From Bacteroidales bacterium (GTDB lineage Bacteria > Bacteroidota > Bacteroidia > Bacteroidales > UBA932), in the NCBI GenBank assembly GCA_017483985.1, contig JAFUUB010000103.1, positions 1 through 7,361 of the forward strand: 7,361 nt of DNA, written 5' to 3'. Below, piece after piece: positions 6,568 through 7,361 of this stretch. Each line of letters begins with the position of its first letter. The first letter of the stretch is position 1. A program made the translations under genes and the position numbers. Under the pieces are notes generated by a model. It did no database searches and was not told the DNA's origin. It saw only the letters and a program-made list of their open reading frames with translations.

Positions 6568-7121
6568 GCGTCACGGCCCTCCCGGTGCCGCCGGTCCTGC
6601 CACATCGTAAAGGCCAGGGCCAGCACGATGACTACCAACAGGATATAGATCGGGGAAACTTTGAGGAAGGCGACCAGGACCAGGGCTGCCGCCGTGATGG
6701 CCCAGGCCCACCAGGTCTTGTTGGCCTTGCGGGCCATGTTGATCATCGGAACGGCGATCAGGGACACGACGACCGGACGGATGCCGTTGAACATGCGGAT
6801 GACGATGGGATTGTCCTGGAAACTGGTCATGAACATGGCGATGGCCAGGATGATCAGGAAGGAGGGAAGGACCGTGCCGAAGGTGGCGGCGATGCTGCCC
6901 TTGACCCCGCGGAGCTTGTAGCCGGCGAAGATGGACACGTTGATGGCCAGCACGCCCGGGGCGCTCTGGGCGAGGGCGATGATGTCCGGCAGTTCTTCGG
7001 TCTTGATCCAGCCCCTGCGGTCCATTTCGTTCTCGATGAGGGGAATCATCGCGTAACCGCCGCCGATGGTGAAGGCGCCGATTTTCGCGAAAACCCGCAT
7101 AATCTTGAACAGAGAAACCAT
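6564..7121 (-). CDS. Chromate transporter family protein, half-size (first of pair)
   Basis: A 185-residue membrane protein of the same CHR family. FAKIGAFTIGGGYAMIPLIE (11-30) and QSAPGVLAIN (52-61) are the family signatures, followed by hydrophobic segments around 75-98, 116-130, 137-153 and 157-174 and a short basic tail (QDRRHREGRDA). The start at 7121 is chosen: a longer frame reaches a TTG at 7145, but that codon overlaps the -7 promoter element and lies upstream of the expected transcript start. The segment VSPIYILL (155-162) mirrors VNPIYIII in the partner, showing the two genes arose by duplication. The partner's start overlaps this stop by four bases, so the two form one operon. The AAAGAAG stretch before the ATG may help initiation. 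Function as in the partner: anion export with uncertain physiological substrate. Confidence 0.93.
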   Translation of the reverse strand: MVSLFKIMRVFAKIGAFTIGGGYAMIPLIENEMDRRGWIKTEELPDIIALAQSAPGVLAINVSIFAGYKLRGVKGSIAATFGTVLPSFLIILAIAMFMTSFQDNPIVIRMFNGIRPVVVSLIAVPMINMARKANKTWWAWAITAAALVLVAFLKVSPIYILLVVIVLALAFTMWQDRRHREGRDA

Positions 7122-7142
7122 ATTCTTCTTTTTTAGCGAATG

Positions 7143-7150
7143 CAAAGGTA
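7143..7150 (-). promoter_or_regulatory. -7 promoter element of the transporter pair
   Basis: Minus-strand TACCTTTG matches TAnnTTTG exactly. Transcription would start near 7136, about 15 bases before the ATG at 7121. A TTTC, one base off TTTG, lies 20 bases upstream. The region upstream is shared with the divergent strong promoter on the plus strand. Confidence 0.65.
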
Positions 7151-7160
7151 CGCCGGTCGC

Positions 7161-7202
7161 TTGAAAATTGGAAATTTTTCAAAAATTTTCCCGAAAAAAT
7201 TT
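7161..7202 (+). promoter_or_regulatory. Phased A/T tracts upstream of a strong promoter (UP-like)
   Basis: Short A/T runs at 7164-7169, 7172-7179, 7181-7189 and 7194-7202 have centres roughly 10-13 bases apart, close to helical phase, in an otherwise GC-rich window. Such tracts bend DNA and resemble UP elements of rRNA promoters. TTGAAAA (7161-7167) and TTTTCAA (7176-7182) also form an inverted repeat. The role is inferred. Confidence 0.45.
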
Positions 7203-7230
7203 GCTGGGAAAGAAAAAGTGCGTATCTTTG
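7200..7230 (+). promoter_or_regulatory. Strong Bacteroidota promoter, probably for an rRNA operon
   Basis: TTTG (7200-7203), 19 bases, then TATCTTTG (7223-7230) is an exact match to the Bacteroidota sigma consensus TTTG-N19-TAnnTTTG. It is the best promoter in the window. Transcription should start near 7236 and run off the right end. Confidence 0.8.
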
Positions 7231-7235
7231 CAGCC

Positions 7236-7361
7236 CGTTTGAAACAAAACGGTAGCTCATTGAAAATATTGAAAGACTTTAAGTACAAGAAGCAAGTACC
7301 GAACTTAAAAGATCGAGAGCGTCAATTCTATATTTGATGTAGAGCGTTGGGATTCAAGCTA
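7236..7361 (+). other. Untranslated leader, probably of a 16S-23S rRNA operon (runs off the window)
   Basis: No credible gene starts here. The predicted transcript begins with a small hairpin, CCGTTT (7235-7240) with AAACGG (7247-7252) and a six-base loop. Then comes GCTCATTGAAAA (7255-7266), which resembles the boxA antitermination element of rRNA leaders (GCTCTTTGA-like). TTTAAGT (7278-7284) can pair with ACTTAAA (7303-7309). AGAGCGT occurs twice (7316-7322 and 7341-7347), 25 bases apart. Strong promoter, UP-like tracts and boxA together suggest the 16S rRNA gene lies just past 7361; the 16S start itself is not in the window. A tRNA operon or another structured RNA is the alternative. Confidence 0.55.

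Noticed and set aside
7122..7145. N-terminal extension of the first transporter gene from TTG at 7145
   Set aside because: The TTG overlaps the -7 element and lies before the expected transcript start; the ATG at 7121 gives the usual family N-terminus.
7140..7337. 65-codon ORF on the plus strand at the right end
   Set aside because: Its start lies upstream of the strong promoter and its frame crosses the promoter and the predicted untranslated leader, so it would not be on the transcript. No family is recognisable.
1..7361. Novel defence system, CRISPR array, insertion sequence or phage module
   Set aside because: No clustered repeats with spacers, no transposase or integrase motifs, no terminal inverted repeats and no defence-type domains were seen in any supported gene.

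Overview
The window looks like chromosomal DNA of a GC-rich member of the Bacteroidota, most likely Bacteroidales (Rikenellaceae/Alistipes-like is a guess). Three things point there. Several promoters match the Bacteroidota -7 element TAnnTTTG, one of them with TTTG 19 bases upstream. Translation starts lack Shine-Dalgarno sequences and sit in A-rich leaders. The gene families (lipoprotein cyclophilin, lipoprotein GH20 hexosaminidase, LtaS-like sulfatase-fold membrane enzyme, paired half-size ChrA transporters) are common in that phylum. Coding regions are strongly GC-rich at third positions, which creates several very long but spurious antisense open frames.

Layout, left to right. Positions 1-1241 hold the end of rpsB (ribosomal protein S2) and complete tsf (EF-Ts), closed by a good intrinsic terminator. 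At 1318-3228 is a five-helix membrane enzyme of the LTA synthase/phosphoglycerol transferase family, on the same strand but just behind that terminator and with no visible promoter of its own. The 3229-3398 gap holds a hairpin that pairs best as minus-strand RNA (terminator of the cyclophilin gene) and a curious plus-strand leader with a possible 20-residue ORF. At 3399-4124 (minus) is a lipoprotein peptidyl-prolyl isomerase, divergent from a lipoprotein beta-N-acetylhexosaminidase at 4219-5928 (plus); they share a short intergenic region with two back-to-back -7 elements. A UUCG-capped terminator ends the hexosaminidase. At 5962-7121 (minus) two half-size chromate-transporter-family genes overlap by 4 bases and share one promoter.

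The right end (about 7160-7361) is non-coding. It has phased A/T tracts, a textbook Bacteroidota promoter, and a transcribed leader with a boxA-like motif. This is best read as the start of a ribosomal RNA operon whose 16S gene would lie just beyond the window.

Functionally the window is a run of housekeeping and envelope genes: translation (S2, EF-Ts, probable rRNA operon), envelope modification (LtaS-like enzyme), periplasmic folding (cyclophilin), glycan breakdown (GH20) and anion transport (ChrA pair). I saw no CRISPR array, insertion sequence, phage gene or defence system, and nothing I would call a new multi-gene system. The least explained parts are the 3240-3395 intergenic element and the unusual promoter arrangements.
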